From assembly GCF_029581195.1 (NCBI RefSeq), contig NZ_CP120737.1, forward strand, positions 4,751,001 to 4,815,000: DNA of 64,000 bases, written 5' to 3'. How positions within the stretch are numbered: the stretch's first letter is position 1; each line of letters starts with the position of its first letter. A program made the position numbers and the translations under genes. The notes beneath the pieces were generated by a model. The model was not told the DNA's origin, searched no databases, and worked only from the letters and a program-made list of their open reading frames with translations. Below are positions 7,925-17,563 of this stretch, one piece after another. Source of the DNA: Solwaraspora sp. WMMD791 (lineage in GTDB: Bacteria > Actinomycetota > Actinomycetes > Mycobacteriales > Micromonosporaceae).

Positions 7925-9358
7925 GTGACCTCGCGCCCGCAGATCCCCAACGTGCTCGCCACCCGGTACGCCTCCGCGGACCTGGCCGCCCTCTGGTCGC
8001 CGGAGGAGAAGATCCGGCTGGAGCGGCGACTCTGGCTCGCCGTCCTGCGGGCTCAGCGTGATCTCGGCATCGCCGTGCCGGACGGCGTCGTCGAGGCGTA
8101 CGAGCGGGTCCTCGACCGGGTCGACCTGGCCGCCATCGCCGCCCGCGAGCGGGTCACCCGCCACGACGTGAAGGCCCGGATCGAGGAGTTCAGCGCGCTC
8201 GCCGGCCACGAGCACATCCACAAGGGGATGACCTCCCGGGACCTCACCGAGAACGTCGAACAGCTGCAGATCCGGGCCTCGCTGGAACTGATCCGCGACC
8301 GGGTGGTCGCCACCCTGGCCCGGCTGGCCCGACTCGCCGTCGAGCACACCGACCTGGTCGTCGCCGGGCGCTCGCACAACGTCGCCGCCCAGGCCACCAC
8401 GCTGGGCAAGCGGTTCGCGTCGGCGGCCGAGGAGCTGCTGATCGCGTACGAACGGTTGACCGACCTGATCGACCGTTACCCGCTGCGCGGCATCAAGGGC
8501 CCGGTCGGCACCGCCGCCGACCAGCTCGACCTGTTCGACGGCGACGCCGCCAAGGTGGCCGAGTTGGAGCGCCGGGTCGCCGCGCATCTCGGTTTCCGGC
8601 GGGTGCTGACCAGCGTCGGGCAGGTCTACCCGCGCTCCCTGGACCTGGACGTGCTCTCTTCGCTGGCCCAGGTCGCCGCCGCGCCGTCGTCGCTGGCCAC
8701 CACGATCCGGCTGATGGTCGGCCAGGAGCTGGTCACCGAGGGCTTCCGGCCCGGTCAGGTCGGTTCCAGCGCCATGCCGCACAAGATGAACACCCGGTCC
8801 AGTGAACGGGTCAACGGGCTCGCCGTCGTCATCCGGGGCTATCTGTCCATGGTCGGTGAGCTGGCTGGTGACCAGTGGAACGAGGGTGACGTCTCCTGTT
8901 CGGTGGTGCGCCGGGTGGCCCTGCCGGACGCCTTCTTCGCCGCCGACGGGCTGTTCCAGACGTTCCTCACCGTCCTCGACGAGTTCGGCGCCTACCCGGC
9001 GGTCGTTTCCCGCGAACTCGACCGCTACCTGCCGTTTCTGGCGACCACCCGGATCCTGGTCGCGGCGGTACGGTCCGGGGTCGGCCGGGAGGTCGCCCAT
9101 GAGGTGATCAAGGAGCACGCGGTCGGGGTGGCGTTGGCCATGCGGGAGAAGGGCGTGGCCGACAACGACCTGTTCGACCGGCTGGCCGCCGACGAACGAC
9201 TCGGCCTGAGCCGGGACGAGATCGCCGCCGTGGTCGCCGACCGGGCCGGCTTCGTCGGCGCGGCGGGGGCACAGGTGCAGGCGGTGGCCGACCGGGTGGC
9301 CGAGGTGGTCGCCGCGCATCCGCACGCCGCCGACTACCAGCCCGCGCCGATCCTCTGA
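7925..9358 (+). CDS. purB: Adenylosuccinate lyase
   Basis: PurB cleaves SAICAR to AICAR and adenylosuccinate to AMP. The 477-residue protein carries the fumarase/aspartase-superfamily signature GSSAMPHKMNTRSSERVNGL (flexible catalytic loop with the Ser nucleophile), HDVKARIEEF, and the substrate-binding TSRDLTENVEQ region. The GTG at 7925 is the only sensible start, giving VTSRPQIPNVLATRYAS, the usual N-terminus of the actinobacterial enzyme. It is monocistronic here: the next feature is a long inverted repeat and then a reverse-strand gene. Confidence 0.96.
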   Translation: MTSRPQIPNVLATRYASADLAALWSPEEKIRLERRLWLAVLRAQRDLGIAVPDGVVEAYERVLDRVDLAAIAARERVTRHDVKARIEEFSALAGHEHIHKGMTSRDLTENVEQLQIRASLELIRDRVVATLARLARLAVEHTDLVVAGRSHNVAAQATTLGKRFASAAEELLIAYERLTDLIDRYPLRGIKGPVGTAADQLDLFDGDAAKVAELERRVAAHLGFRRVLTSVGQVYPRSLDLDVLSSLAQVAAAPSSLATTIRLMVGQELVTEGFRPGQVGSSAMPHKMNTRSSERVNGLAVVIRGYLSMVGELAGDQWNEGDVSCSVVRRVALPDAFFAADGLFQTFLTVLDEFGAYPAVVSRELDRYLPFLATTRILVAAVRSGVGREVAHEVIKEHAVGVALAMREKGVADNDLFDRLAADERLGLSRDEIAAVVADRAGFVGAAGAQVQAVADRVAEVVAAHPHAADYQPAPIL

Positions 9359-9371
9359 CCGCCCATTTCCC

Positions 9372-9435
9372 CGACGATCTTGCGGTTATCGCGAAGATTT
9401 GTCCGTTATGTGCCTCGATAACTGCAAGATCGTCG
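9372..9435. repeat. 64-bp dispersed inverted-repeat element, copy 1 (possible bidirectional terminator)
   Basis: Arms of 20 bp (9372-9391 and 9416-9435) pair with a single mismatch around a 24-nt loop beginning CGAAGATTTGTCCG. The same 64-bp design with nearly identical arms and the same loop start recurs at 50386-50449. Both copies sit just after the end of a gene, between or near convergent genes (here purB and the YbjQ gene). This looks like a REP-type intergenic element that may also end transcription. Confidence 0.8.
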
Positions 9436-9476
9436 GGATCTTGAGGCCCGGGTGGGGGAGGCGGGGGCGGGGGCCG

Positions 9477-9890
9477 CTACTTGTTGCCGGCTGAGCCGCC
9501 GGTCTCGTTGCCGGCGCTGCTGTCGGCATGGCTGGCGACGATCTTGGACTGGCTCGAGTCGTCGCCGGCGTCGGGCCGGATCTGCAGCACCACCGCCGCG
9601 GTACCGTAGGCGCACAGTTCCATATGGGTGCTGCCGATCTGTCGGGTGTCGAATCGCATCCCGATGACCGCGTTGGCGCCCTTCTTCTTGGCCGCCTCAC
9701 CCAGTTTGCCGATGATCTCGGTACGCCACTTGGTGAGGTTCGCCGGGCCCTCAGGGTCGGATTTGCCGCCGCGCAGCGCCTTGACGCCTTCCTTGAACGG
9801 GTTGATGGAGCGGACCACCGAGGTGACCACCTCGCCCAGGACGCATCTGATCTCGTAGCCGGGAAGGTCATTCGTCGTCACGACCAGCAC
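9477..9890 (-). CDS. YbjQ/UPF0145 family protein (heavy-metal-binding-domain type)
   Basis: The 137-residue protein reads VLVVTTNDLPGYEIRCVLGEVVTSVVRSINPFKEG, which is the start of the YbjQ family, and later has AAKKKGANAVIGMRFDTRQIGS and LCAYGTAAVV, the typical central core. The family forms oligomeric rings; the cellular role is unknown. The C-terminal 30 residues (DSSQSKIVASHADSSAGNETGG) are low-complexity and specific to this protein. I placed the start at the GTG at 9890 because the family core begins with residue 2; no strong ribosome site is seen, so a non-canonical or further upstream start is possible. Confidence 0.8.
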   Translation of the reverse strand: MLVVTTNDLPGYEIRCVLGEVVTSVVRSINPFKEGVKALRGGKSDPEGPANLTKWRTEIIGKLGEAAKKKGANAVIGMRFDTRQIGSTHMELCAYGTAAVVLQIRPDAGDDSSQSKIVASHADSSAGNETGGSAGNK

Positions 9891-9965
9891 GACGACGATG
9901 CTATGAGCCTCCGTGTCGGCCTCACCTGGGCTTTGCTCCGGCTTGCGGATGACGCGAAACGGCGC

Positions 9966-10001
9966 GGCGCGGACTCCGTGGCCAAACACGGAGTCCGCGC
10001 C
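9966..10001 (-). terminator. Perfect 15-bp hairpin downstream of the protease gene
   Basis: Arms at 9966-9980 and 9987-10001 (GGCGCGGACTCCGTG and its complement) enclose a 6-nt loop. It begins about 30 bp past the protease stop when read on the reverse strand. There is no clear U-tract, as is common for hairpin terminators in actinobacteria. Confidence 0.7.
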
Positions 10002-10032
10002 GATTGCTGCCCGGACTGCGGGAAAGTACGCG

Positions 10033-10707
10033 TCAGACGCCTGCCACCGACTGGATCCAGGCCCGGTTGTACGCCACGCTGCCGTAGTTCTGGATGTTGA
10101 CGCCGTTGGCGGTGGAGGCGACGCCGACCTGCTGGCCGTTGTAGAACTGCGGGCCGCCCGAGTCACCCCGCCACGCGTTGCCGTTGATCCGCGTGCTGCG
10201 GATCGCCCGACCGCCGTACGCGTCGGTGACGTTGGTGCTGGTCACCTGGACCGAGGCCATCTTGAGCTGGGTCGAGGCGGAGCAGCCGCTGTAGCAGGTC
10301 ATGCCCCAGCCGTAGATGGTGTTCGTCGAGCCGACCGGCGGGTAGCTGCTGGACAACGTCACGTAGGTGGTGCTGACCGAGCTGGAGAGGCGGAGCAGGG
10401 CCAGGTCGTAGCGGCCGTAGGTGGCGCTGACCGTACGGGTCACTCCGCCGGAGGAGCGGTAGACGCTGCCGACCCGCACCGACATCGACCCGCCGACGCA
10501 GTGCTCGGCGGTGAGCACCCAGTCGGGCGCGATGATCGTGCCGGAACAGGTGAACGAGCCGTTGCTGAACACCGCTGCGGCCCAGGGGGCCGACGACACG
10601 GTGCTGCCGCCGATGATCTCTTCCGGTGCGGCGGAGGCGGCGGTGGGTGCGGCGACCAGACTGATCAGGGTGGTGGCGACTGCTGCCACGGCCAGGCGGA
10701 TACGCAT
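10033..10707 (-). CDS. Secreted trypsin-like serine protease (S1 family)
   Basis: The 224-residue precursor has a signal peptide (MRIRLAVAAVATTLISL...APTAASAA) and a short propeptide before IIGGSTVSSAPW, the usual activation junction of S1 proteases. The catalytic triad is visible: His69 in TAEHC, Asp101 in GRYDLALL and Ser183 in GDSGGP. Cysteines are placed for the usual disulfides. Asp is absent near the S1 pocket in the expected GDSGGP-preceding loop (NAWRGDSGG), so specificity is uncertain. The ATG at 10707 follows an AGGAG site. It is exported and active outside the cell. A second S1 protease lies at 56302. Confidence 0.9.
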   Translation of the reverse strand: MRIRLAVAAVATTLISLVAAPTAASAAPEEIIGGSTVSSAPWAAAVFSNGSFTCSGTIIAPDWVLTAEHCVGGSMSVRVGSVYRSSGGVTRTVSATYGRYDLALLRLSSSVSTTYVTLSSSYPPVGSTNTIYGWGMTCYSGCSASTQLKMASVQVTSTNVTDAYGGRAIRSTRINGNAWRGDSGGPQFYNGQQVGVASTANGVNIQNYGSVAYNRAWIQSVAGV

Positions 10708-11167
10708 GGGGTGAGCTCCTTCCCAGGGGCGACCGGCCGCGGGGGTTGCGGGCCGGGTGAGCCGCCGCCGCCGGACGGGGTATCCGGTCGGCGGAGTGTT
10801 ACAGCGAACGTCCGATGGGGGTCGTCGGGCGTTTGACGATTGACGGTAGGTCCTGCCGAGGTCATCTACAAGAATCAAATCGAGGTCATACGATGCCGTG
10901 ATGTCCGCGCCGGTCCGGCGCGGATCAGCGGTACGCGGCCCGCCGCCCGCCCGCGTCGACGGCCCGCCCCTGGCGTCGCCCCGGATCAGCTCGGGACCGG
11001 CCCGGCGAAAACTGTCCTCGTTATCGGTTCGTGGCTGATTTGTGGCCCGATCACCGATTCGGCGTGCCGACCGCCGGTGCGTCGCACCTGGCATCACCAG
11101 GTAGGCTGACCGGTGCGCGGCCCGTTCGTGGCCGGCACCCCAACGCGTACACGGTCAGGAGTGCCAC
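10708..11167. other. Intergenic region between divergent protease and purSQL promoters
   Basis: No gene is supported in this 460-bp stretch. It should hold the promoter of the protease (reverse) and of purSQL (forward; a TAGGCT element at 11102-11107 could be a -10 hexamer). Two direct copies of GAGGTCAT (10858-10865 and 10882-10889), 24 bp apart in a locally AT-richer patch, could be a regulator site, but nothing ties them to a known factor. Confidence 0.4.
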
Positions 11168-11431
11168 GTGGCTCGCGTCGTCGTCGACGTCATGCTCAAG
11201 CCGGAAATTCTCGATCCCCAGGGCCAGGCGGTCGCCAACGCGCTGCCGAGGCTCGGTGTCAGCGACGTCTCGTCGGTGCGGATCGGCCGGCGGATCGAGA
11301 TCGAGTTCGCGGGCGAACCCGACGTGGATCGGGCTCGCGAGATCGCGGACAAGCTGCTCGCCAATCCGGTCATCGAGGACTATGTGGTCCGCTTGGCCGA
11401 GCCGGCCGACAACCCGGGTGAGCAGTCATGA
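11168..11431 (+). CDS. purS: Phosphoribosylformylglycinamidine synthase subunit PurS
   Basis: This is the small 87-residue subunit that bridges PurQ and PurL in the FGAM synthetase complex, which converts FGAR to FGAM. The sequence [30 protein letters not shown] and [11 protein letters not shown] are the family hallmarks. It starts at a GTG and overlaps purQ by the ATGA of its stop, so the two are translationally coupled. Confidence 0.96.
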   Translation: MARVVVDVMLKPEILDPQGQAVANALPRLGVSDVSSVRIGRRIEIEFAGEPDVDRAREIADKLLANPVIEDYVVRLAEPADNPGEQS

Positions 11432-12111
11432 CTGCCCGCATCGGGGTGGTCACCTTTCCCGGCTCGCTCGACGACGGTGACGCCGCCCGCGCGGTGCGTA
11501 TCGCCGGTGGCGAACCGGTCCGGCTCTGGCACGGCGACGCAGACCTGCATGGTGTCTCGGCGGTCGTGCTGCCCGGTGGCTTCTCGTACGGCGACTACCT
11601 GCGCTGCGGTGCCATCGCCCGGTTTGCACCGGTGATGGAATCCATCGTCGCGGCCGCCGCCGACGGGCTGCCGGTGCTCGGCATCTGCAACGGCTTCCAG
11701 ATCCTGTGTGAGGCGCACCTGCTGCCCGGAGCGCTCACCCGCAACCAGCACCTGCATTTCCGCAACCGGGACCAGTTGCTGCGGATCGAAACCGCCGGCA
11801 CCGCATTCACCAACGCCTTCTCGCCCAAGCAGGAGGTGCTGATCCCGCTCAAGAGCGGGGAAGGCTGCTACGTCGCCGACGAGCGGACCCTGGACGAGCT
11901 GGAGAGCAGTGGCCGGATCGTGGCCCGCTACGTCGGTGGGAACCCCAACGGCTCGCTGCGCGACATCGCCGGCGTCACCAACGCCGCAGGTAACGTCGTC
12001 GGCCTGATGCCGCACCCCGAACACGCCGTCGAGGACCTGACCGGCCCGTCCCGGGACGGACTCGGCTTCTTCACCTCCATCCTCAAGCACCTCGTGGGAG
12101 TGCCGGCATGA
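11428..12111 (+). CDS. purQ: Phosphoribosylformylglycinamidine synthase subunit PurQ (glutaminase)
   Basis: PurQ is the class I glutamine amidotransferase that supplies ammonia to PurL. The 227-residue protein has its nucleophile Cys87 in [15 protein letters not shown] and the His-Glu pair in [11 protein letters not shown] near the C-terminus, with the [14 protein letters not shown] oxyanion segment. The gene overlaps both neighbours by 4 bp (ATGA), giving a tight purS-purQ-purL operon. Confidence 0.97.
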   Translation: MTARIGVVTFPGSLDDGDAARAVRIAGGEPVRLWHGDADLHGVSAVVLPGGFSYGDYLRCGAIARFAPVMESIVAAAADGLPVLGICNGFQILCEAHLLPGALTRNQHLHFRNRDQLLRIETAGTAFTNAFSPKQEVLIPLKSGEGCYVADERTLDELESSGRIVARYVGGNPNGSLRDIAGVTNAAGNVVGLMPHPEHAVEDLTGPSRDGLGFFTSILKHLVGVPA

Positions 12112-14903
12112 CCACGCAGTCGGAGGCGGCGGCCGCCGCCGGGCCGGCGCAGTCCGACGTCGCCGTCGCGGTGGACCCGTACGCGGGTGGGCCGGACACC
12201 GTGGCCCGCGCCACCGACACCCCCGGTGAGCTGCAGCCGTACACCGAGCTCGGGCTCCGCGACGACGAGTACGAGCGGATCCGCCAGATCCTCGGCCGCC
12301 GGCCCACCCAGTCCGAGCTCGCCATGTACTCGATCATGTGGAGCGAGCACTGCTCCTACAAGTCGAGCAAGGTGCACCTGCGGCAGTTCAGCGAGAAGGC
12401 GCCGCCCAGCGAGCTGATGCTCGCCGGTATCGGTGAGAACGCTGGCGTGATCCGGGTCTCCGACAGCCTCGCGGTCACCTTCAAGGTCGAGTCGCACAAC
12501 CACCCCAGCTTCGTCGAGCCGTACCAGGGCGCGGCCACCGGCGTCGGCGGCATCGTCCGGGACATCCTGGCCATGGGTGCCCGACCCGTCGCGGTGATGG
12601 ACCCGCTGCGGTTCGGCGCCGCCGACCACCCCGACACCGCCCGGGTGCTGCCCGGCGTCGTCGCCGGGGTCGGTGGCTACGGCAACTGCCTCGGCCTGCC
12701 CAACATCGGCGGCGAGGTCGTCTTCGACCCCTGCTACCAGGGCAACCCGCTGGTCAACGCGCTCTGCCTCGGCGTACTGCCGGTGGACCGGCTGCAGAAC
12801 AAGGCCGCCGCCGGCGCGGGCAACGTCGTGGTGCTGATGGGCGCCAAGACCGGCCGGGACGGCATCGGCGGCGTGTCGGTGCTGGCCAGCGCCACCTTCG
12901 ACGACGCCAGCCAGCAGCGTCGCCCGTCGGTGCAGGTCGGCGACCCGTTCATGGAGAAGCTGCTGATCGAGTCGTGTCTGGAGCTCTACGACGCCGGTCT
13001 GGTCGTCGGCATCCAGGACCTCGGCGGTGCCGGCCTGACCTGCGCGCTCACCGAGACCGCGGCGGCCGCCGGCACCGGCATGCGGGTCTGGCTGGAGCGG
13101 GTGCCGCTGCGCGAGCCGTCGATGGAGCCGCACGAGATCCTGGCCAGCGAGTCGCAGGAGCGGATGCTGCTGATCGTCGAGCCGACCAAGCTCGACGAGG
13201 TCCTCGCCATCGCCGACAAGTGGGGCGTCATCGCCACCGCGATCGGCGAGGTCACCCCACCCGAGCCGGATGGCGGTCCGGGCCGGCTGACGATCACCTG
13301 GCGCGACCACGTCGTGGTCGACGTACCGCCGGGCTCGCTCGCCGACGACGGGCCGGTCTACGCCCGGCCGATGCGCGAGCCGGCGGATCTGATCCTGCTG
13401 CAGGCCGACCGGGCGGAGACCCTGCCCCGCCCCGGTACGCCGGACGAGCTGCGGGAGACCCTGCTGCGGATGATCTCGTCGCCGAACCTGTGCGACCGCA
13501 CCTGGGTGACCGAGCAGTACGACCGGTACGTCCTGGGCAACACCGTGCTCGCCCAGCCCGAGGACGCCGGGGTCATCCGGATCGACGACGCCACCGGCCT
13601 CGGCGTGGCCCTGTCGGTCGACGGCAACGGCCGGTACGCCCGGCTCGACCCGTACCACGGGGCCAAACTGGCGCTGGCCGAGTCGTACCGCAACGTGGCC
13701 GTGACCGGTGCCCGGCCGGTGGCGGTCACCAACTGCCTCAACTTCGGTTCGCCGGAGGACCCGACCGTCATGTGGCAGTTCGCCGAGGCGGTGCGCGGGC
13801 TCGCCGACGGCTGCGCCGAGCTGGGCATCCCGGTCACCGGCGGCAACGTCAGCTTCTACAACCAGACCGGTGCGGCCGCGATCCACCCGACCCCGGTGGT
13901 CGGTGTGCTCGGTGTGCTCGACGACGTGGCACAGCGGGTGCCGATGGGCTTCGTGCCGCCGTCGCACGCCGACGGCGACCTGATCATGCTGCTCGGTGAG
14001 ACCAACCTGGAACTGTCCGGCTCGGAATGGGCCTGGGTGACCCACCAGCACCTCGGCGGTACGCCGCCGAAGGTCGACCTGGCCCGTGAGCAGGCGCTCG
14101 CCACGGTGCTCGCCGAGGCCGCCCGGGTCGGCCACATCACCTCGGCGCACGACCTCTCCGACGGTGGGCTGGCCCAGTCGCTGGTCGAGGCCTGCCTGCG
14201 CCGGGGCATCGGTGCCCGGATCGCGTTGCCGCCCGAGTTCGCCGACGGGTCGATGCCGTTCGTCTTCCTGTTCAGCGAATCGGCGGGGCGGGCCATGGTG
14301 GCGGTGCCGCGCGGCCACGAAAAGGCCTTCGCCGCACTCTGCGTCGAGCACGGCCTGCCGTGGACGATGATCGGGGTCACCGATCCGGGTGCCCGGCTGT
14401 TGGAGGTACGCGACCAGTTCACCGTCGGCCTGGACGAGCTGCGTGCCGCCTACACCGGCACGCTGCCGGCCCTGTTCAGCGGGGTCGGTCCCGGCAACAA
14501 CGTGCCCGCCGACCCGCAGGATCCGGACGCGTCGAACCCGCTGGACGGTACGGCGGTCGCGGTGGACAGCCCGGTCGACACGACTGGTGCCGCTGCGGCG
14601 ACCACCGAGGTCGACCCCGAGCCGGCCGAGGTCGCACCGGTCGACGCGGCAGTGGCGGACGATCCGGTTCCGGCGGACGCTACGGTGCCGGCGGACGACG
14701 CGGTCACCGAACCGGCGGCGACGACGGATTCCGCCGCTGACGCCGTCAGCGAGCCTGTTGCGGAGTCGGCCGATCCTGAGCCGACCAGCGTCGCCGTGGA
14801 CGAGCCGGCGGAGCCGGCCGCAGACGAGCCGGCCGCAGACGAGCCCGCTGGCGACGAGCCGGTGGCCGGGCCGGCCGACGGCAAGTCGACTGACAAGAGC
14901 TGA
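12108..14903 (+). CDS. purL: Phosphoribosylformylglycinamidine synthase subunit PurL with extended C-terminal tail
   Basis: PurL is the catalytic AIR-synthetase-like subunit of FGAM synthase. Motifs of the small (bacterial) type include [48 protein letters not shown] and [11 protein letters not shown]. The enzyme core ends about residue 795 ([15 protein letters not shown]). The remaining roughly 135 residues are an Ala/Pro/Asp/Glu/Val-rich low-complexity acidic tail with [14 protein letters not shown]-like repeats ending in GKSTDKS. The first 40 residues are also Ala-rich and poorly structured. Length is 931 residues against roughly 740-760 for usual small PurL. Overlaps purQ by ATGA. Confidence 0.96.
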   Translation: MTTQSEAAAAAGPAQSDVAVAVDPYAGGPDTVARATDTPGELQPYTELGLRDDEYERIRQILGRRPTQSELAMYSIMWSEHCSYKSSKVHLRQFSEKAPPSELMLAGIGENAGVIRVSDSLAVTFKVESHNHPSFVEPYQGAATGVGGIVRDILAMGARPVAVMDPLRFGAADHPDTARVLPGVVAGVGGYGNCLGLPNIGGEVVFDPCYQGNPLVNALCLGVLPVDRLQNKAAAGAGNVVVLMGAKTGRDGIGGVSVLASATFDDASQQRRPSVQVGDPFMEKLLIESCLELYDAGLVVGIQDLGGAGLTCALTETAAAAGTGMRVWLERVPLREPSMEPHEILASESQERMLLIVEPTKLDEVLAIADKWGVIATAIGEVTPPEPDGGPGRLTITWRDHVVVDVPPGSLADDGPVYARPMREPADLILLQADRAETLPRPGTPDELRETLLRMISSPNLCDRTWVTEQYDRYVLGNTVLAQPEDAGVIRIDDATGLGVALSVDGNGRYARLDPYHGAKLALAESYRNVAVTGARPVAVTNCLNFGSPEDPTVMWQFAEAVRGLADGCAELGIPVTGGNVSFYNQTGAAAIHPTPVVGVLGVLDDVAQRVPMGFVPPSHADGDLIMLLGETNLELSGSEWAWVTHQHLGGTPPKVDLAREQALATVLAEAARVGHITSAHDLSDGGLAQSLVEACLRRGIGARIALPPEFADGSMPFVFLFSESAGRAMVAVPRGHEKAFAALCVEHGLPWTMIGVTDPGARLLEVRDQFTVGLDELRAAYTGTLPALFSGVGPGNNVPADPQDPDASNPLDGTAVAVDSPVDTTGAAAATTEVDPEPAEVAPVDAAVADDPVPADATVPADDAVTEPAATTDSAADAVSEPVAESADPEPTSVAVDEPAEPAADEPAADEPAGDEPVAGPADGKSTDKS

Positions 14904-14976
14904 GCGGTCAAACTCCTCATCCGCTAGCCCGCTGCGGCCGCCCTGCCCCCTGGCTGGGTGCGGCCGCAGTTCTGCG

Positions 14977-15030
14977 GCCGACATGCGAGCGGGCCGGGAC
15001 CATCAGGTCCCGGCCCGCTCGCATGTCGGC
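14977..15030. terminator. Very strong bidirectional hairpin (24-bp perfect stem)
   Basis: Positions 14977-15000 and 15007-15030 are perfectly complementary over 24 bp around the 6-nt loop CATCAG. It stands about 70 bp after purL and is followed by a second hairpin, between convergent purL and the membrane protein gene. Confidence 0.85.
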
Positions 15031-15046
15031 ACTCGCGTAGCGCGAT

Positions 15047-15078
15047 CTGTGCCTGCCCGGCCGACCGGGCAGGCACAG
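15047..15078. terminator. Second hairpin between convergent genes (14-bp perfect stem)
   Basis: CTGTGCCTGCCCGG (15047-15060) pairs with 15065-15078 around the loop CCGA. It abuts the stop codon of the reverse-strand membrane protein gene, so it probably ends that transcript. Confidence 0.8.
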
Positions 15079-15080
15079 GT

Positions 15081-17405
15081 TCAGTCGTCCAACCAGTCCA
15101 ACGAGCGTCGCTCCCCGCCCCGCCCAGGAGGCGAGTCGCGCCGGGCAGCCGGGTCGACCGGCGGTTGACCACCGTACGGCTGCTGGTCGAACGGCTGCTG
15201 CCCGTACTGCTGGTCGTAGCCGCCGCGCTGCTCCGGAAGTCGCTGCTCGTCATGGCCGGCACCGCCTGGTGACCGGTAGCCGGCGCCCTGGTCGTAACCG
15301 CCCTGGTCGTAACCAGTGCCGGCCGGCGGACTGTAGCCACCCGCGCCGCCATAAGCCGCGCCGTAGCCCTGATCAGCGGCGGAACCGTACTCTCCGCCCC
15401 GGTCGCTGCCGTATCCGCTACCGGGGTAACCACCGCTGGGCTGCTGACCGCTGTCCGGATATCCGCCGCCGTAGCCGGCACTGCCGCCGTAACCGCCGGG
15501 TGTCGTGCCGTACGGCGGATCGGCATCCCGGTAGCCGGGCTGCGGCGGTTGCGGGCCACGCGGCGGCGGGGCGTCGCTGCGGGTCGATTCCGGGCTGCCG
15601 TAGCCAGCCGAGTCGTACGGCGAACCGGACCGACCGTAGTTGTCAGGCTCGTACCGCCCGGTCGGTTCGTCGTAGCGGTCACTGCCGTACCCGCTGCCCG
15701 CCGGTTCGGCCGATCCGTACCCGCCGGCCGGGTAGCCGGACGTGCCGGCGTCGGGCCCGTAGCCGTGGCCACCGCGGTAGCTGCCCGGGTCGTCGGCCGG
15801 CGGCCGACCGCTCGGAGCACCGTACTGGCCGGGCACCGTGGTATTGCCGTAGCTGTAGCTGCTGGGTGGCCCGGACGAGGGTGCTGCGCCGTAGCTGCCG
15901 GGTGGCCCGGACGAGGGTGCGGTGCCGTAGCTGCCGGGTGGCCCGGACGAGGGTGCGGTGCCGTAGCTGCCGGGTGCGGCGCTGCCGCCGTAGGCACCCG
16001 GGCGCGCCGATCCGGCGGCGCTGCCGCCGTAACCGCCGGCACCTGGTCCGTCCGACCCGGGAACCGCCCCGTACACGCTGGTGGCACCAGCGGCACCGGC
16101 CGCCCCGTACGTGGGTTGGGTCGGTGGTCCGCCCCAGCCCGGCCGCTGATCGCCGCCGTAGCGCGGATCCGGCCCAACGGGCGCGTTCGGCCCCGGGGGC
16201 GGCGGTGCGCCGTACGGGTCGGGGAACTCGTCCTTGATCGGAGCCATGTTGTGCAGCATCGTCGGCGCGTCCGACAGCGACGGCGGGCGGGTCACCATGG
16301 TGGCGTCGGTGAGCGGCCCGTCCGGCATGGGCGGCATGGCCACCCGGGTGGCGTCGTCGGAGTCGTGGTAGACACCCCTGCTGCCGGGCACCGAGGCACC
16401 GCCGCTGGCCGGGCCGTCGTCGGCCGGGTCGGGGTCGTCGGCGTCGTTGTCCTTGCGGCGGACCAGCAGCAGCACGATCGCGCCGACGCCGAGGGCCACC
16501 AGCAGGCCACCCATGAGGATGAGCAGCCAGGAGCCCATTCCGCCGCCGGAGCTCTCGTTGGCCAGGTTCTGCGTGTCGACAGGGGGCGCACTCGCCGCGT
16601 CGCCGGGGGTCGCGCTCGCTGTCGGCTCGGTCGTGGCCTCGGGGGTGGGTGTCGGTGACTCCGACGGGGTGGGCTCGACGTTGGACTTCAACGTGATCCG
16701 GTCGACGGTGATCGACTGACCTGCGGCGGCCGAGACGCGCTTGGCGTCGCTGATGTCGTAGCCGTCGGCGACGGCGCCGATCCGAAGGTCGCCGGGGGCG
16801 ATCGGCCGGTCGTTGGTCGACGTGAACCGGTAGTTGCCGCTGGAGTTGGTGGTCGTTTCGAAGTTGTTGCCCTGTGAGTCGCTCATCGCGACCACGGCAC
16901 CCTCGATGGGGTCACCGGTGGAGACGTCGGTGACCTTGCCGGCCACCTCCTTGACCCTTGGCGCCTCCTGCGGCCCACGCACGGAGACGTCCCGCTGGGC
17001 GGTGCCGTTCTCGCCACCCACCTCGGCGCGGATCTCCACCCGACCGTTGCGGTTCTGGTTGGTGCCCAGAGTGCCGGCGATCAACCGGACGCTGTAGCTC
17101 TTGGAACTGCCCGCCTCGATGGTGTCGGTGAAGTCGCACGAGCCTTCGCACCGCAGTTCACCGATGTTGGTGGTGACCCGGATGTTGAAGGATGTCTGGG
17201 CGTCGTCACCGGAGTTGGCGTTGTTCACCCTGAACTCGAGGGTTGCCTGGTCGCCGGAGTTGAGGGTGCCGCTGGACAGGCTGGTGATGGTCACCTGTGG
17301 GGCCGCCGCGAGGGCGGCCGGGACGGGGAGGCCGAATAGTGTGACGGCAGCCAGCGCTGCGACAACACCGGCCCGCGATAGCCAGGCTCGTCGGTGTGTT
17401 GTCAC
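15081..17405 (-). CDS. Single-pass membrane protein with carboxypeptidase-regulatory-like ectodomain and Gly/Pro/Tyr-rich cytoplasmic tail
   Basis: The 774-residue protein starts at a GTG (17405) eight bases after GGAAGG. It has a signal peptide (RRAWLSRAGVVAALAAVTLFGLPVPAALA), then an ectodomain of about 255 residues: a beta-sandwich with a Cys pair (RCEGSCDFTDTIEAGSSKSYSV) and a carboxypeptidase-regulatory-like domain (VAGKVTDVSTGDPIEGAVVAMSDSQGN). After a Ser/Thr/Pro linker comes one membrane segment (about residues 290-313, WLLILMGGLLVALGVGAIVLLLV) and the stop-transfer RRKDND. The 460-residue intracellular tail is Gly/Pro/Tyr/Ser-rich with near-exact PGSYGTAPSSGP repeats (DNA repeats near 15860-15970). 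Many Tyr residues make it look like a condensate-forming or scaffold tail. No function is known. Confidence 0.8.
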   Translation of the reverse strand: MTTHRRAWLSRAGVVAALAAVTLFGLPVPAALAAAPQVTITSLSSGTLNSGDQATLEFRVNNANSGDDAQTSFNIRVTTNIGELRCEGSCDFTDTIEAGSSKSYSVRLIAGTLGTNQNRNGRVEIRAEVGGENGTAQRDVSVRGPQEAPRVKEVAGKVTDVSTGDPIEGAVVAMSDSQGNNFETTTNSSGNYRFTSTNDRPIAPGDLRIGAVADGYDISDAKRVSAAAGQSITVDRITLKSNVEPTPSESPTPTPEATTEPTASATPGDAASAPPVDTQNLANESSGGGMGSWLLILMGGLLVALGVGAIVLLLVRRKDNDADDPDPADDGPASGGASVPGSRGVYHDSDDATRVAMPPMPDGPLTDATMVTRPPSLSDAPTMLHNMAPIKDEFPDPYGAPPPPGPNAPVGPDPRYGGDQRPGWGGPPTQPTYGAAGAAGATSVYGAVPGSDGPGAGGYGGSAAGSARPGAYGGSAAPGSYGTAPSSGPPGSYGTAPSSGPPGSYGAAPSSGPPSSYSYGNTTVPGQYGAPSGRPPADDPGSYRGGHGYGPDAGTSGYPAGGYGSAEPAGSGYGSDRYDEPTGRYEPDNYGRSGSPYDSAGYGSPESTRSDAPPPRGPQPPQPGYRDADPPYGTTPGGYGGSAGYGGGYPDSGQQPSGGYPGSGYGSDRGGEYGSAADQGYGAAYGGAGGYSPPAGTGYDQGGYDQGAGYRSPGGAGHDEQRLPEQRGGYDQQYGQQPFDQQPYGGQPPVDPAARRDSPPGRGGERRSLDWLDD

Positions 17406-17563
17406 GTCCACCGCCTTCCGGTTCGATCCATCCCCCGCGCCGGGCTTCGGGCAGGGGTCACCCCGTGACGAGTACACCGTCGGCAACTATGCCTTGCCGG
17501 GACGGATCGGCGCGACCCAGGGGCGGGGAGAAGTAGAACCGGACCTAGTCGTATCGTCCCGAT

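Noticed and set aside
9386-9871. A 161-codon reverse frame over the YbjQ region
   Set aside because: It is in another frame from the YbjQ motifs and is Arg/Pro-rich, so it is a shadow.
11928-14984. A 1018-codon open frame antisense to purL
   Set aside because: Sense purQ and purL are unmistakable; the antisense frame is a composition shadow without motifs.
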